A stretch of 64,000 nucleotides of DNA from Epiperipatus broadwayi (Eukaryota > Onychophora > Udeonychophora > Euonychophora > Peripatidae): contig JAQFVV010006200.1 in the NCBI GenBank assembly GCA_028023455.1, positions 9,662,521 through 9,726,520 on the forward strand. Reading direction: 5' to 3'. Of the stretch, positions 24,371 to 37,010 are shown one piece after another. Within the stretch, counting starts at the first letter, position 1. The number at the start of each line of letters is the position of its first letter. A program made the translations under genes and the position numbers. The notes beneath the pieces are model-generated. The model was not told where the DNA came from. It saw only the letters and a list, made by a program, of their open reading frames with translations, and did not search any database.

Positions 24371-24781
24371 TAATTTAGTAAATGTTTAGACATTCAACAA
24401 CAGAACAATTTTTTTGATATTGCAAATATTTATTTTATTCAGCTAAACACTTTCAATACTAAATGTATCATAGTCATAACAATATACAATTAAAGTTCAC
24501 TGACCTCTCACTTTAAAGTTGTTTAGATTATTGTCAATCTAATTAGCATAAAATTGAATTTCAATAGTTAATTAGCATTCCAATAAAATTATACATGCCA
24601 TTTTTTAGAAAGAGCGATGCTAGTTTTTTTATTTTATTTAGGTTAACAAAGTTTAATTGTATATTGCTAGGACTATGATACATTTAGTATTGACAGTGCT
24701 TAGTAGAATAAAATAAATATACATAACATTGAAAAATCTTTTCTATTGTCAAATTCAAATGTCTAAACATTTACTAAATTA
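24371..24781. repeat. Inverted-repeat element, family G
   Basis: The arms 24371-24496 and 24652-24781 are complementary: TAATTTAGTAAATGTTTAGA mirrors TCTAAACATTTACTAAATTA, and TACTAAATGTATCATAGTC mirrors GACTATGATACATTTAGTA further in. The spacer has no coding potential. Probably a MITE or foldback element; no clear target duplication. Confidence 0.75.
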
Positions 24782-25404
24782 TTACAGGTAGTGCAGAAAT
24801 ATATATATATATATATTTTATAGACTTATATTCTTTTTAGTGCAAATGATTATGTAGTTAAGACAGATATAATAAGTTTTAACAAGAGGTTTTTGTAAGT
24901 TCCCTAATATTATGCTACTTTTTAGAATCATTTTGCTTTAATCTTCTGGCTCTAACAGATTTAATTTTTCTACTTGGTGAAAATTTCATTAGCTTTCAAA
25001 CCATTATTCTATATCATAATATAATAAATTAGCTTTGATTTGGTAGAATTTTGCATTTACAAATGAAGTAAATTCTAAAAAATCATATTTGAAGTTTGAA
25101 AAAATAGAAAAAATAATTTCATAATAAAAACAAAGAATGGTCTCATTATTCAATGATCAAATGGAGTAGATTGAGTTTATAAAACTAATAGAATCTTTTT
25201 AAATTGATAATTGTTTTTAAAATCTGAATAAAAATATACCAATATCTGACAAATCTATCAAATTATGCTTAAAATATTAATTTAAAAAAATATTTTTTAC
25301 AAAATATTGCAATATATTTAATCAAACTATTGGTGTTTTACATTGTTAATATTACACTGGAAATTATTATCTTCTATTTTTAAAATTAAAACATATAAAA
25401 AGTA
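24782..25404. other. No feature seen
   Basis: A+T-rich; contains a short (TA)n run near 24800. No gene recognised. Confidence 0.5.
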
Positions 25405-25600
25405 TAATTGATGTATTAGCAATCTATATATGAAAATCATGTGAGAGGAAACCAATCTTTCACACATGTACTATTGGTATTAATTTGTTTGCATTCATTT
25501 GTCAATAAATGTTTGAAAATCATAGGTGAATAACCTATGCTTAGAGCTAATTTTTATATAAACCAAAACCTACTGACTGTGCTTAATTCAGAATTTGATT
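25405..25600 (-). repeat. Dispersed repeat, family H copy 2
   Basis: Diverged reverse-complement copy of 7700-7895; shared blocks include AATCATGTGAGAGGAAACCA, ATTGGTATTAATTTG and AGAGCTAATTTTTATATAAA. Confidence 0.65.
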
Positions 25601-25732
25601 CTATTGTGACTCTGATAATTCAAATGTAGAATTATTTGTATAAATTTAATTTTATGTATCATAGGGGAAAGACAGTATCTCATTTTTAACTACCCATGAA
25701 TTTGAATTATATTAATTTTGAATATCTGTAAT

Positions 25733-25990
25733 TAATATATTAGTGATCTATATATGTAAATCATGAGAGAGAAAACAGTCTATTGATATTAATTTGCTTG
25801 CACTCACCTCTCAATAAGTATTTTAAAAGCAAGGTAAATTGCCTATATTTAGAGCTTATTCTTATATAAACCAACAGGTGATTCATCTGTGCTTTTAAAA
25901 CACTTATTGATAGGTGAGTGCAAGCAAATTAATACCAATAGCATATGTCAGAAAAATTGGTTTTCTTTTACATGATTTATAAAAAATATC
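25733..25990. repeat. Family H copies 3 and 4 in inverted orientation
   Basis: The minus-oriented copy (about 25733-25880) contains TTAATTTGCTTGCACTCACC, mirrored at about 25910 by GGTGAGTGCAAGCAAATTAA. Together they form a palindrome of about 250 bp. Both halves match the family seen at 7.7 and 25.4 kb. Confidence 0.75.
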
Positions 25991-27326
25991 TACTTATATA
26001 TATTTCTGATTTTTAATCATTATTACACAATAATTATGCAAAAATAATTGAGAATCTTAATAAACACAGCAAAAATATTAGAGTTTGAGTTATTCTAAAA
26101 ATTTTCTTAAAGTAATCTCATATAACATTTTAAAACTCAAATAATAAAGATAGACCACCAAGCTAGGATTTAAAATATTTAAAGTTTTTATATTTTTCAT
26201 TATCCTGTTATCTTTAGATTTTTTTAAATTAAAATATCAGAATATACATAAATTTCACAATGACTTAAGAAAAAATAGTGGAAATTCTCAATAGATGGGC
26301 GTATAAGCAAGTCAACTCCAATGTTTTCTCCATACAATACTCATTGAGATGATGAAAGGAAAGTTACCTAAGAGTGAGTTTAATTTGAGCTTCTGACTGT
26401 TGATCTCATTCTTACTTAACTCTACTAAATTCTATTGCCCTTTTTGGTACATTAATTTTTGAAATTGCATTTTATAACGACCTACTTTTAAAAAATAATT
26501 TTTCTTTTTTATATATATTAATAATTTAGAAGTTTGTAAGAATCAGAACCAAACTGAAATATATATTTATACCAGAGAAAACTTTTTTTTTAAATTTTAA
26601 ACACAGTAAACCATGATATCTGCTATATTTTATATAAATCCAGCATTACCTACATTGCATGTCACATATTTTAGTTCATGTTATATTGATAAACATTGAT
26701 TAGAATAGAATACATATTGGGCAATGAACTTCAGGTGTATGGTACTTTTCATCATGCATACACACATAAATATATAACACAGATGCATTTTATATGTTCA
26801 GTATGCATATATAAATTAAAATTATAGTTGTAAACAAAATTTTTAAAATATATAATTATTAATAATAAATTGAGCAGATATATTTATATATAATTTACTG
26901 AATGTGTGTTTTTTCATTCATTCATTGAATAAATAAAAATAATAGCAAAAGCTTATTGTATTGCACTTTTATTTTTTAAATAAAAAAATACCAATTATCT
27001 GACTTTCATTCAATTAAATATGCTCTGGGTGATTTTTTTTATTCAATAACCTTTTTCTCTCACCAAAACGTAATAGCAGTTTTGTTACTAAGAAACAATA
27101 ATCTCTCTATTATTTTGATGTTTTTAAGCATTTTCTTAAATTTTGTGAACTTTTAGTATAATGCTTAAAAACATTTTATTACATGAAATACTGCCCAGCA
27201 AGTTTGGAAAGGATAATAAAGAAATAATAAAATATATATATTTTCAACATAAACTGATGAAATTTTACTAATAAACATGGAAATATAAGATGATCACCAT
27301 CTCTTATACTAGCACATAATTGTTAT
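25991..27326. other. No gene seen
   Basis: A+T-rich sequence; no coding frame, tRNA or repeat recognised. Confidence 0.5.
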
Positions 27327-27437
27327 TAAACAAGGCAAAACTCTCTCCATACAAAACTCTCTCCTTCTGGCATCCATTGATAACTCTGGTTGGCACAGGG
27401 TGGCACTACTGTATGAAGAGAGTTTTGCCTTGTTTAA
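27327..27437 (+). mobile_element. Group B element, terminal palindrome only (B3)
   Basis: CAAGGCAAAACTCTCTCCAT at the left mirrors the end ATGAAGAGAGTTTTGCCTTG. Between them is the group B segment CTTCTGGCATCCATTGAT. The ribozyme region is deleted. Confidence 0.75.
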
Positions 27438-30400
27438 AATATAAGATGCTCAGTAATAGAAAAATGGTTGCTTACATATTAAAAATGTATTAGATTTATG
27501 AATTTTAATGTTTTCATTGTTTGTTAATTTACATTTTTATATGTTTGTTTACATTTTTTTCCAAAAATGTATAATTGAAATCGTGTATATTAGTACAGCA
27601 TTGTTTATAACTTCAGTGTAATTTATTTCAATATATCAAAAATACTAGCTACTTAATTAAGCCACTCTAGATTTAAATATTTATATATATATAACTTTTA
27701 TGTATTAATTGTTTGTTTTCTTTATCAAGACTGCATATATTTAGATGCGATATATATATATATAATGGATTTAACCTATGATTCTGTATTCTTGTACATA
27801 AATGTAATGCTATATATAGGCAAGAAAGTACTTTTGATTTTATATATATATTTGCATACCTCCACTCATATAAATTAGTTGTACAATTCTAAATAATGAA
27901 TTAATGAATTTCCTTTAAATTGATAACAAAGGTAATAGTTCAAAATGTAAAAAGTGAATATATACATAATAATTCAAGGTTAGGATATAATTTCTGCTGA
28001 CTCATTCTATTTATTTATTTATTTTTTTAGACATTAAGATTTGACAAGTTACATACACGCACACACACAAATCAAAAAGAAAAAGAAGGAAGACTTTAAA
28101 ATGCTAAAATTAAATGAAATTATTTTTCTAAAATTTTATATCATATTAGCATCTTTATTATTCTTATAAGTAACTACTTATAAATGTGTATGGCTATTCT
28201 AATTTTGACAGAAAAAAAGAGTGGAAAAAAACCGATCAGTGCCTTAAAGGCAAGTTCGCATATAATACAAATTTATACAACACATCCACATATACCACAT
28301 TTTAGTTATTTAGTTTGATATCATGATTATTTTGAATTCCTGAATATTTTTTGAAAGACTTTAAGCATTTTTGGTCTAATTATCACTCTCATTGCATTCT
28401 ATCCTCAACCATATTCTTCCAATAAAAATAATCAACATTGCATGTCTTTAGAAGCTTTGAGATAATTTTTATAATGTAAATGGAATCTGCTTCTTTTATA
28501 AAAGCCATATTCAAAATCATGATAAAATATTTATTGAAATGTTTTAAAAATCTGATAATCATTGGTGATCCAAACTTACTATAGATAATGCTAGAGTGGG
28601 ATCATATTGTGAAAGCAAAAGTATTATGCTTTATAATGTTCACATACACATTGCTCATCAGGGGAAAGGTGGGTACAATTAGAAAAAATCTGAGATTATT
28701 AAAACATAATTATACAAGCAGATTGGATGGAAGTGAAAACTTTAAAGGTTTTTTTTTTTTTAAATTTCAGGTTTTTAGCTGCCAGTGCATTAATTACAGT
28801 GTTAATCTCCAAATCCTCATTAGCAAAAGCCAGGAATCACAAGATGAAGATTAAAATCCTATTAGAAGATAAGCCCAAATTTTGATTAAGTTGATTCATT
28901 AGTAGCACTTTTAAAAAACTAAAGACAGAGGTTTTGGCTTCATAAATAGGGCATGATATTTTTTTACTATATAAAAAGTTCTTAAATAAAATGTTTCCAG
29001 TATCTTTTGTGTTACATCAATAGGAAATACATAATTTGGTTCTGTATAAAAAAATGGCAAGACAACAACGTTATACAATAATTAATTTAGATAAAGTAGA
29101 TATATCACTATGATAAATGTATCATTACTTATTAATTTGTTAAAATCAGTATTAGAAGATCAGAGTTCAAATCCATCTCTCTATCTAAAATATTATGATT
29201 TTCTAATTGGTAGCTATCTAAGTCAATGACTTTTAAAACTTTGTTCTAATGGTAGATATCCAATGTGGTAAATATTTTTTTATAATACTTATAAATAATG
29301 AATAATATCTGTTAAATAATTTTAGTTTAAATTGTATTCAGTTCTTTTAATAAAAGGATTTTATTCATTTTCTAAAACAAAATTTATAAATAATAGTTAT
29401 AATATAATTATATGTCAATAAAATATTCAGTATTACATTTGAGTCTCATAACTGGATAATGTTTTTATTATTAGATTAAATTCTAGAAACACATAAGTAA
29501 ATAGTAGAAAAGTGTGATAACACAACTAAAGGTTTTTGCAATATGAGAAAATTCAACTTTTAAATCCATAACCTATTTTATGTATTAAATTTTAAATTTC
29601 AACCATTTTCTTAAGCAATGATCTCTTCCTGCCCTATTGCCCTTTTAATAATATATGTGAAAATCATTGCATTACTCCTCATCACTTTGTTTCTTGCCAT
29701 CCCTGAAGTGACTTTATGATATCCTGATATGTTTCAACATTCTGATTAAAAAGCACTGGTCTAAGCTAACAATTTATGATATTTTTTTGATAACTGACTG
29801 ATAAAGTATTAAAGAATTTTTTTAACTATTAATTACCAAAGCAAGTCTTTATATGATGAATTTTAAATATCAGAAACACCTATAGTAATTTATTCAAATT
29901 AACAAGAACAATAAAATCATCTACATACTGAAAATCTAAAAGCTAAACATGGTAGGAAAATTTCATTTTTAATGATTCAAATTAAAATCTCAATTTCCAA
30001 ACCTATAATATGTTTTAATGCACGATTCACAATGCTGCCTACATTATTATAGAAATAAAAAGCAGTGTGGATCTAATAGACATTGTTGTTATCAATCAGG
30101 TTTTGTTTCAAAATCTCAGAATTTCTACTACCAGGTTTATACTTCATCTTATACCATGAATTTTATTTGTTTATATTCATATTATTGTTGTATCAATATT
30201 ACTCACACACTAATATGCTATTAATTAATCTACAGATGAAGAGATTTACCATAGGTAAACAATTAATAACAGAAGTAATAAATTATGATTATTATTACAT
30301 CTTTTATATTATAGACAGTAACCAAAAAAATATTATAACCTTAAATAATAAACAATGACAACCTTTAGGACTTTAACGTTAAAAAAAATAACAATATGAA

Positions 30401-30600
30401 CATTTAAAAAGAACCAAGAAAATGTAATATTGCTTTTGGATATATAAATATGTAACATATTTTATATCTATATTTATAACTGTAATCATTGTAACAAATT
30501 CTCATGTAACTGTTGTTTATGTTCTAAGAAAGTTCCTTTGCAATATAATACTTCATATTACATTAACACAAAAATATCAAATATAAATAGACATATTTTT
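27438..30600. other. No gene supported
   Basis: Contains (TA)n tracts and chance frames (28588-28854, 30018-30358) without recognisable domains. CAGAGTTCAAATCCAT near 29162 resembles a tRNA T-arm and may mark an old SINE, with no further support. Confidence 0.5.
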
Positions 30601-30601
30601 G

Positions 30602-30778
30602 ATTAACAGTATCAAATGCCTTGATCAAATCAATAAAAAAGTATAAAGCATATCTTTGCTTATAGCATTTCTTTTTTGTATTTGCTTGGTAATAAATATC
30701 ATGACTATTCTTTTAAAAATGTTGGGAAAGGTTTCGTAACAACTAATCTAAAATCAGAAATAATCTATTTAATAATAT
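30602..30778 (-). pseudogene. Non-LTR retrotransposon reverse transcriptase fragment
   Basis: One minus-strand frame reads ILLNRLFLILD, stop, LLRNLSQHF, stop, KNSHDIYYQANTKKKCYKQR, then YALYFFIDLIKAFDTVN. This follows the order of conserved blocks in LINE reverse transcriptases: the segment before the GFR motif, then the motif A region F-x-D-x-x-K-A-F-D-T-V-N with its catalytic Asp. Two in-frame stops and abrupt ends show a dead fragment of about 60 residues. The YxDD motif is not visible further along. The clade (CR1, Jockey or RTE-like) cannot be settled from so little. It could have come from the machinery that moved the SINEs here, but that is inference. Confidence 0.75.
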
Positions 30779-31194
30779 TTTGTTTTTATGTGTAACACAA
30801 CAAAAAAACGCGGGTTCAAACATGTCGGCCACGGAAACGGCATTTTTATGTGCTTTAGCACATAAACTGCACCATAGGCGTCTTTGTCCATAAAATTACA
30901 AACAATATTTTTGAGAGTATTCTTGCTGTAATGAATAATAATAATACATTCCATAATAATTTTTTCAGATTCTTCAATTCTCTTTACTTTTATAATAAAT
31001 TGGCTGAAATGTTTCAGACATTTTCTAAATAAAAAGTTTATTATATGTATTTATTTTTATTGAACACCCTGAGTGTGTTTTCAGTATAAAAAACCAGATT
31101 AATAGCATTCATGGCTTAGCTGGATATGCTGTGGTTCAACCAATTTATTACAAACAAGAATGAAATGGACAACAAATTTTACTTTTATAAATTG
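30779..31194. other. No gene seen
   Basis: The minus frame 30769-30954 overlaps the RT remnant edge and has no recognisable domain. The 3' end of this stretch (31181-31194) is the left target duplication of E2. Confidence 0.5.
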
Positions 31195-31422
31195 TAATTA
31201 TAAATTTATTTAAACGCACATTGATTACGTAAATAATATTCATTAAGGCTGTAGCCTCAAGCACATGCATATAAAATGCAATAGTAGTGACCTCTACAGG
31301 TCTTAAAACCACAAGCTTACTCTTTTCTTCCAATGAGCAAGCTTGTGGTTTTAAGTCATGTAGAGGTCACTACTATTGCATTTTATATGCATGTGTTTGA
31401 GGCTACAGCCTTAATGAATATT
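31195..31422 (+). mobile_element. Hairpin retroposon, family E, full copy (E2)
   Basis: A perfect 14 bp direct repeat, ACTTTTATAAATTG, flanks the element at 31181-31194 and 31423-31436. A unique end (TTTAAACGCACATTGATTACG) leads into a palindrome with arms of roughly 90 bp, from AATATTCATTAAGGCTGTAG to its complement, around a short loop near 31315-31340. RNA from either strand would form a very long hairpin. The element has no frame. A minus frame at 31148-31333 crosses it by chance. Confidence 0.85.
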
Positions 31423-31436
31423 ACTTTTATAAATTG

Positions 31437-32840
31437 GCACAATAGCAGCAATCTTAAGTTCAGAAGGCACACCTTTAAAAATCAAGATATTCTTACATGA
31501 TTCCAATACTTTTGATGGTAGCATATCACTATGCTATTTTAAAACTCTAGATATCTTACCATTTTAAGATTATGAAGAGATGTTTTAATTTTATCTATCA
31601 GGATATCTCTATCCCAATATAAAGGAATCAATAATTATATGTATTCTGACTTTCATTGTTCAATATATTATCATAATACTTTATTCATATGTTTAAAACA
31701 TCATTATCATAAAAAAAGAGTACTATTTACACATTTAATAAGATTATGCAATTTTAAGCATCTATATAGTAAAATTTCACGCCTAAAATAGAGTTAAAGA
31801 TGATTATGATTTCTTTATCCCATCTTAAGTCTTTTCATCAATCACTGAATAATGTTTTCTAATTTTTATATGGTATATAAATTTTCATATTTAAGTAAAC
31901 AGAGATTTCCATGTATTTCAAATAAATATCTATTTTAACTGGGTTCATGAACACAAAAAAAATATTTTATAAATTTTAGAAAAAATAGTTTTTTCAGAAA
32001 CTTGCTATTTATATCTTCTTCTTCTTTTTTTTTTGCATTTGACGAAACACACAAAGACATTCCATTTAAAAATCTTCTTTGTGACTTGATATAATTAAAA
32101 TGGTACAATCCAATAGAAATATTATAGAATATTATTTTATAGATATTAAAAAAGTCAGAATGAAATTCATAATAGTCTAGCATTTAACACAACCTATGCC
32201 TCAAGAGAATACTATGCCTGAGTAATATGACCTGCTTGAGAATTCAAATTAGCAATTTTCATATCTGCTATTTAAACTCAACCTGATTGATACTTATATT
32301 TAAAAAACAGTCATCAAATTTTCTAATTAAATATGTCATTTATTAATGTCAGTATAATTTTAATCTAAAAATGCACTAATCTATGATCCTCTAATAAGCT
32401 GTCTTTATTTAGATATACCAAAAAAGCTTTCAACACTCCAAACATCTAAAAATTGTGGATAAAAACATGAAATGAAACAAATGATCTCCAGATGCACTTT
32501 TATTCAGAATCAACCTCCATCAATTCGGTTCTGATTCTTGCTCTTATGCCTTCATCATCACAATATAGTATTTAGTCATAGGAAATTACTATAATTCACT
32601 TTTCATATGTGATATTTCCTGAATACATACAGTGCTTCTAATACTTTTTAATCATATGATGATAAACTTTCCTGCATTGTTTAAATCAGTACACTTTCTC
32701 ATCATATTAGATTTCAAATTGGAAAACATAAATCAGTTTATATTTGCAGTTTTCAATTTATATGCATAATTGGAAGTTTGTATTGCTTGTCATATTTATT
32801 CTTATAGCAACATGGAAAAAATATATTTGTTCTATGATTA
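31437..32840. other. No gene seen
   Basis: A+T-rich. The minus frame 31935-32183 lacks a domain. A stretch at 32505-32590 with ATGATGAAGGCATAAGAGC on the minus strand was considered and rejected as a hammerhead. Confidence 0.5.
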
Positions 32841-33340
32841 AATAATGCAGAAGTACTGAAAATCCCCAGTGAGCTGTATGTAAACTAATTGTTAGTAAAC
32901 TTAAATGTAGAATGATCCCACTTACACTTTAGCTATGGTCATATATAAGCATACTATTTTTGACATACTTACATGCAGAATGTGATTTATATATAAAATG
33001 TAATTTTAAGACAGCTGTAAGCTTTTCTGACACTATAACTAATTAGAGGAAAAGTCTGAGCCTTATATTTAACAATCTAGTAATCTTAAATTAATTTGTA
33101 GTTAATAGATGTAAATATAACCCTTTACTAGTTCAAATATAGATGAAATAATGTAGAAATACTGAAAACCTCCAGGAAGCTACATATAAACTAATTGTCA
33201 GTAAGCATAGTGTAAATTAGCTCACCTCCACTTAAGCTTTGATCATATATAAACATATCATTTATTGCCATACTTACATGCAGAACATGATTTATATATA
33301 TTAACATAATTTCAAGACAATTATAAGCTATTCTGAAATC
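32841..33340 (+). repeat. Two direct repeat units, period about 306 bp
   Basis: Unit 1 (32841-33043) and unit 2 (33147-33340) share AATAATG-AGAA-TACTGAAAA at the start, AAACTAATTGT, GGTCATATATAA-CATA, CATACTTACATGCAGAA and GATTTATATAT in the same order. Divergence is moderate. No ribozyme core or promoter was recognised. Confidence 0.8.
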
Positions 33341-34272
33341 AGTATACACACCTGGGTCTCTTTTTATGTGGATTTTTTTAATGCGATTTTGAAGTTATGT
33401 GATTCATGTTTCTACTTATATCTTTGTATGTAGTTTTCTTTTATGCAATAAAAATTATTAGATCAGAAGTAGAGCTCCAATAATGTGCTATTTCTTTAAA
33501 TATTATAAATTTCACACACTCACATTCACATGTCATATTTAAAGTAATAGTGCATTATCAGAATTCAACTTCCATCTAATAATTTCAATATTTTCAGTGC
33601 TTTATAATAGTACTGTAATAGATTTTATGCAGTAAAGAAGTTCATAATTCACTTAAAATCAGGATTTCCCCATTTTATAACTACACATTAAATTTTACAA
33701 GATTATAATGTAAATCTGTTCAAACATTATAGATGCTTATACTATGCACATTGTTGTTTTTCCATTTTAAATCACATTCTATTTTTGCTTTTTTAAAAAA
33801 AAGTACATAATCAATTAATCATTAGTATCCACAAGTTTATTTTTAAAAAGTGAGTAACAGTGGTGGGCACAATTAAATTTGACAATTAAAAATTAAAATC
33901 TGATTTTTAATTATAATTAACAATTTAAAAATTACATAATGTGATCTGAAATTAATGTGATGTGAAACAACAAAATTTGATTTTTAAATGGAATTGAAAA
34001 TTAAAAAATTAAAAACAAAAATAAAAATTTAATTTTTAATTGTTAGTTTTAATTAAATTTTGCCCAATAATTGTGAGTAGGTGTTTTTTTATTATCATAA
34101 GTCTAAGTTCTTATTTTTATTTTAAACTTTTAGTTTACCCTAATGGAGAGGAAAAAATACCCATGAATGAATTTCTTTGGAAACAAAAATTTCAATTTTA
34201 GATCGCTTAGCAAAGTAGGAAGGATCAACAGTGATTGGAAAACATTTTAGTTTGGGCAATTAAAACAAATGA
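33341..34272. other. No gene; low-complexity A+T stretch
   Basis: The 33860-34075 part is dominated by interleaved AATT/TTAA words that form many weak palindromes. Otherwise nothing was recognised. Confidence 0.5.
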
Positions 34273-34420
34273 AGTTGGCACTAGTTGTATTTCCTCTTGT
34301 GACAAATCTGATGTCTTACTATTTCACAAACAAAACTGCATATTGTCAAATAGCGATAATGATTAAAATACTGTACATGTATGAAAAAATGTAAACTACA
34401 CATTAAAATATATTGTCTAT
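34273..34420 (+). repeat. Dispersed direct repeat, family K copy 2
   Basis: Matches 19897-20045; the best segments are TTGTATTTCCTCTTGTGA and GCATATTGTCAAATAGCGAT. Confidence 0.75.
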
Positions 34421-34550
34421 GTAAATATTTAAATGTTTTTATGATCACAATAATTTTATGTTTACTTAAACCAAATCCACAAGAATAGTAATGTGGAATT
34501 GTGTATAGAAGTTTTAGATCATAAATTGATACTACTTCACTATATATATT

Positions 34551-34784
34551 ATAATTGAAATAATAAATTTAACAGTTTACAAACTATTACAAACAATCTT
34601 TAAATCCGCAGAAGTACTTTCAATTAATTTCTTAAACCTGCCTCAACTGCCATTAAATTAAAAAAAAAAAAATTTAATTTAATGGCAGTTGAGGCAGGTT
34701 TAAGAAATTAACTGAAAGTACTTCTGCAGATTTAAGGATTGTTTGTAATAGTTTGCAAACCATTAAATTTATTATTTCAATTAT
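34551..34784. repeat. Near-perfect palindrome, arms about 113 bp
   Basis: From ATAATTGAAATAATAAATTT to AAATTTATTATTTCAATTAT, the arms 34551-34665 and 34672-34784 are complementary with only a few mismatches and an A-run centre. It contains AACTGCCATTAAATT and its mirror. No coding capacity; probably a foldback MITE. The minus frame 34674-34859 is a chance frame across it. Confidence 0.9.
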
Positions 34785-34889
34785 AATTACAATTTTGTTT
34801 TTAATTAACGGACATTTTATTTGTTTTATATATATATATATATGCATTGTGGCATTCATAATTTAAAAAAAGTCAGTAACTTGGAGAGT

Positions 34890-35203
34890 GAACAACTGAA
34901 CATCACATGATCACCATTTCTTATCCTTTCTCATAACTGTTGCTAGAACAGGAAAACTCTCCATACAGTAGTGCCACTCAGTGCAATCCAGAGTGTTAGA
35001 GGGTTGCATTAGATCCTACAATCTAGGTGCAGTGCTCTCAGATCCAAAACTCTTCACTAATGAAAGTCATCATCTAGAAACTAGTCTAGGAACATTGGAT
35101 GAATAGGCACTAGATAGGGATTTTATGCACAAGCCTTCTGGCATTCATTGATTACTCTGGCTTGCACAGAATGGCACTACTGTATGGAGAATTTTGTCTG
35201 TTT
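34890..35203 (+). mobile_element. Group B HHR retroposon (B4)
   Basis: A 13 bp direct repeat, TAACTTGGAGAGT, flanks it at 34877-34889 and 35204-35216. The tail (CATCACATGATCACCATTTC, reverse complement of the usual 3' end) lies at the left. Then come the inverted ends GGAAAACTCTCCATACAGTA and TACTGTATGGAGAATTTT, with a central hammerhead relic at 35044-35098. Confidence 0.85.
35044..35098 (+). ncRNA. Hammerhead relic, core mutated (B4)
   Basis: Distal stem I CCAA (35044-35047) pairs with TTGG (35095-35098). The core reads CTAATGA at 35057-35063 instead of CTGATGA (G5 to A), stem II is poorly paired, and GAAAC and TAGTC follow. The G5 change alone is expected to abolish cleavage. Confidence 0.55.
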
Positions 35204-35216
35204 TAACTTGGAGAGT

Positions 35217-35641
35217 AGTAAGATTGTTTTTTGGCTGGGTTTATGTAGGTGCTCATCACAAATTTAAACCATTCAAGGAATCTTAATACCTCAAGTATTA
35301 AGTAACATTACATAAATTGACATCAGTGGGAATTTATAAGAGTACAATATCAACTATCCTAAATTTCTGATTGTTCTAATACTTAGTTTGATACCCTCAG
35401 CTATTATAGCTGAAGTTTCATTATGTACAATTACAATATATAAACAAACAATAATAATATTCAAAATTTAGGCATTAAATAAATAATTAAAACATTCAAT
35501 GCCAATTAGAGTAAATAAACATTATTAAAGATATTACTCAGAAAAATAATGTTCTCCATATTTTTCTACCTGACAACCTTTATTAGGTAGGTATTAGATT
35601 CTGTCATTCTTTAATTTGATAAATATAACCAATATATACAT
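35217..35641. other. No feature seen
   Basis: A+T-rich, nothing recognised. Confidence 0.5.
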
Positions 35642-35770
35642 AAAACAAAATTTTTGGGTACGAACCGTGTATTATTTTGCATTACAATACGATATTTCAA
35701 TGGACTAGCAAACGCTATTATCGGATTGTAATGCAAAATAATACACGGTTTGTACCCAAAAATCTTGTTT
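35642..35770. repeat. Palindrome, 47 bp arms
   Basis: The left arm 35642-35688 (TTTTTGGGTACGAACCGTGT...) is the near-exact reverse complement of 35724-35770 (...ACACGGTTTGTACCCAAAAA). The spacer is 35 bp. Opposing chance frames 35677-35874 and 35718-35945 overlap it. Confidence 0.9.
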
Positions 35771-35825
35771 TATCTACATCATATAACCGTGAAAACATTA
35801 AATATAATATATATATAATTAAACA

Positions 35826-36510
35826 CCATTTAATTATGAAATATATTAATGTTATTTTAATTATACTTTTATAGAAATTTATGGTCTTATAAACAACAAT
35901 GAAAAAAAAACAACTAACCTTTTGGTAAACATGGGTATTTGCCAATTAAACCTGTCTATTATCTGCCCAGGAGACTAATTCAGATCATATCAAATGTATA
36001 AGCTTAATGTTAATTGACAAGGCAAAGCTTACAATCCAACTCATTTTTAAATAACCTTGTTTTAAATAAACATTTAAATATGTAACTATTAATTAAATAC
36101 TTAATACAACTTATGTATTAGTGTTGCTTTAATTATATCTCTATAGAAATTTATTGAAATATATGATCTTACATGTGGCAACATTTAATGGAGAATCAAC
36201 TAACCTTTTCAAGACTAAATGTTTCAGTAAACCTAATGTCAACAGTTTTTCACCAGAACAGTTGAGATCATATAAATTATAACAAATTAATTTAAGTATA
36301 CTTACAATAATCAATTTGTTTTAAAAATTGAGTATAAGTTTTAGTGGATCAATAATCAAATTTATCTTTAAATAACATTTACTTTATTAAATATGTAATA
36401 ACACCACTTAAATATGTAATGCATTTATGTTATTTTAATCACACCCTCCATTGATATATATAAAATTTATATATATATATATATCAATATCATATATATA
36501 TAAACATATG

Positions 36511-36552
<42 letters not shown>

Positions 36553-37010
36553 CATTGTTTTATGAAATATCAACTAACTTCTTGCAAGATATATATTTCT
36601 GTCACTGAAATTTGGTGTCATCAGCTTAAGAGATCAATTGAAATTACATTAAACATACCTATTTAATTTATATTTAAATAGACTTGCAATACAAAAGTTT
36701 GAACATACATTTTAGCAGAAAACTTAACTAAAACTTCTTTTATATTGGCTTAATGTTAATTGACAAAGATTAGCTTACAATCCAACTATAGTTGTAAATA
36801 TCATTTTAAATAAACATTTTATTATGTAAATATTACATTATTTAAATATGCAATACACTAACATTATTTTAATTAAGATCTTTATCGAAATGTGCAGTTT
36901 TATATATGGCTACATTTGATTAAAAAATCATATAGCCTCTTGTTGGAAACCTGTTTCTATCATCAGATCTTGATGAATTTTAACTCCTCAATAGATTGAC
37001 TTTTATATTG
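35826..37010 (+). repeat. Four diverged tandem units, family L
   Basis: Four units of roughly 300-400 bp start near 35836, 36110, 36420 and 36850. Each carries in order an ATTTTAATTA-type block, GAAAT-TATGGTCTTATA-like sequence, an ATCAACTAAC-CTT block, a TTTCTGTCA/CATCAG block and a GAGATCAT-like block. A reverse copy lies at about 38560-38740. The third unit is interrupted by a (TA)n tract. No frame is conserved. Confidence 0.65.
36465..36553. repeat. (TA)n microsatellite cluster
   Basis: Three (TA)n runs with short interruptions inside family L unit 3. Confidence 0.9.

Noticed and set aside
27248-27262. AACTGATGAAATTTT as a hammerhead core
   Set aside because: No stem II and no GAAA in reach.
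32505-32590. Hammerhead on the minus strand (ATGATGAAGGCATAAGAGC)
   Set aside because: C3 is missing, stem II does not pair and no GAAA follows at the right distance.
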